Of a stretch of DNA of 17,230 bases, positions 16,205-17,230 are shown one piece after another (the first letter of the stretch is position 1; every line of letters starts with the position of its first letter). A program made the translations under genes and the position numbers. The notes below the pieces were generated by a model. The model searched no databases and had not been told where the DNA came from. It was given only the letters and a program-made list of their open reading frames with translations. Source of the stretch: JBEHYA01 sp048498415 (lineage in GTDB: Bacteria; Pseudomonadota; Alphaproteobacteria; UBA9219; RGZA01); assembly GCA_048498415.1 (NCBI GenBank), contig JBEHYA010000039.1:1-17230 (forward strand), written 5' to 3'.

Positions 16205-17230
16205 TCAGGCCCGGCGTTTTAACGATTGCGTCTGCGTGGGTCTTCCCAAGGCAAACAGCGGCTCCCACGGGTTGTTAACCGTGTTGATAAGGTCGGGGAT
16301 CAGGCGTGCCGCCATGTGGGCATACATAATTCCCAGGCCGGAATCCCCCGTTACAACATAAATATTCGCGCTCCCCGGTACGCGCCCGATGAGCGGCAGG
16401 CAATCCACCGGTTCCAGAATGCTGCCTTGCCAGCGCGCGATTTCTTCATCTGCGCGCGGAAAATATTTCCGCGTCCATTCAGTGATCGCATCAAACCGCG
16501 CGGCGATATCTACCGCCTCATGAACGGGCTTATCGCCGCCCCCCACGATCAGCACGTCGTGTTCCGCCTGTTTCCACAGGCGGGTGAAGTGGTAGGGCTC
16601 GTCCATATCCCACAACAAACAATCGGGCAGGGCGTCTTTGGGCGCCTTGAACGCCATGGCGAATGTGCGCGTTTCTTCCTGATCGCACGCGGCAAAGAAA
16701 TGGGCATGATGGGGCAGGTGGGTGGCGACAATCATATGGTCGGCCATAACGCGGTGGCCATTATCTGTCGTCATGCCATCACCATCCACATGCACGACCC
16801 GCGCCTTGAAAATCTTGCCGCCGCGGCGCGTGAAAGCGTTTAAAAGCCCCGCCATATACTGCATGGGCTGAAACACGGCCTGATTTTTAAAATGAATGGC
16901 CGGGCCCATGGCCACGCCGTTCGGCGCGTAGCTTTCCAGCATTTCGCTATGCGGAAAACCTTCCGTATGCGTCAGGCGATATTCGTTTTGTAAATCCTCG
17001 TACTGCTCCGGCTTTGTGGCCGGCATGAAGGCATCCACGCGGTGAAAATCGCAATCAATTTTCTCGGCGGTGATAATGGCATGGATATCCGCCACCGCCT
17101 GGCGCTGCGCCAGCGATATGGTTTTTACATTATCGGGGCCGAACAGCTCGGAAAGATGCTCAAACCCATCGTCCGTTACATCCGATAAATGCGCGGTCGT
17201 TTTGCGCATCTGCCCGCCATAATGGGCGGC
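16205..17230 (-). CDS. FAD-dependent oxidoreductase, YhfW-like without Rieske domain (5' end outside window)
   Basis: The frame is open to the right edge, so the N-terminus with the FAD Rossmann motif lies outside; the ATG at 17209 is internal. The first visible residues run into RKTTAHLSD, matching the G-R-T-T-A-H-L segment of Rieske-linked FAD oxidoreductases such as YhfW. Later blocks also match that family: PYHFTRLW, VLIVGGGDKPV, the EWTRKYFP helix, RWQGSILEPVDCLPLIG, NIYVVTGDSGLGIMYAHMAA and NNPWEPLFALGRP. In that family a Rieske [2Fe-2S] domain usually follows; here the protein stops 13 residues after GRP and no cluster ligands are seen. The next gene starts 66 bases on, so co-transcription with the two downstream genes is likely. 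It may oxidise an amine or amino acid; the substrate is unknown. Confidence 0.82.
   Translation of the reverse strand, partial: AAHYGGQMRKTTAHLSDVTDDGFEHLSELFGPDNVKTISLAQRQAVADIHAIITAEKIDCDFHRVDAFMPATKPEQYEDLQNEYRLTHTEGFPHSEMLESYAPNGVAMGPAIHFKNQAVFQPMQYMAGLLNAFTRRGGKIFKARVVHVDGDGMTTDNGHRVMADHMIVATHLPHHAHFFAACDQEETRTFAMAFKAPKDALPDCLLWDMDEPYHFTRLWKQAEHDVLIVGGGDKPVHEAVDIAARFDAITEWTRKYFPRADEEIARWQGSILEPVDCLPLIGRVPGSANIYVVTGDSGLGIMYAHMAARLIPDLINTVNNPWEPLFALGRPTQTQSLKRRA

Overview
The window looks like alphaproteobacterial DNA with one end of an integrated mobile element on the left (about 1-4945) and compact chromosomal sequence on the right (about 4946-17230). The lineage call is an inference. 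It rests on an alphaproteobacterial-style initiator tRNA (4946-5022), the long-type PurC, and element genes of a kind I know from Rhizobiales-like genomes. I cannot name the species.

Element side. A DUF4407-type membrane protein with a long coiled coil (complement 1-1502, its C-terminus lies outside) is divergent from a 300-residue protein of unknown function with a helix-turn-helix-like N-terminus (1738-2640). Two small excisionase-fold DNA-binding proteins follow on the minus strand (2660-2935, 3206-3436). A complete tyrosine recombinase (3576-4766) comes next and stops 179 bases short of the 5' end of the initiator tRNA. The integrase and the small proteins are the expected recombination set. 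The divergent pair is the likely cargo, and its role is unknown. Most of these genes have strong GGAGG-like ribosome binding sites, while several chromosomal genes here have none visible.

Chromosomal side. Thirty-two bases after the tRNA begins a secreted inverse autotransporter (intimin/invasin-type barrel plus beta-helix passenger, 5055-7382). It is followed by an 809-residue protein of unknown function with an internal duplication (7599-10028). That gene abuts, stop codon to stop codon, the convergent purine gene purC (complement 10029-10979). Further on are a small secreted protein with a strong terminator (complement 11103-11540) and a hybrid sensor histidine kinase (11725-13536).

The right end is the most intriguing part. 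It is a minus-strand cluster of three genes: an FAD oxidoreductase of the Rieske-linked YhfW-like type but without a Rieske domain (16205 to beyond 17230), a monomeric-sarcosine-oxidase-like flavoprotein that keeps the flavin-linking cysteine (14894-16138), and a divergent EgtD-like, SAM-dependent methyltransferase (13533-14891). An amino-acid alpha-N-methyltransferase next to an N-methyl-amine oxidase suggests a small pathway that makes or processes an N-methylated amino acid or betaine. The substrate cannot be read from the sequence, and I know of no described system with this gene set.
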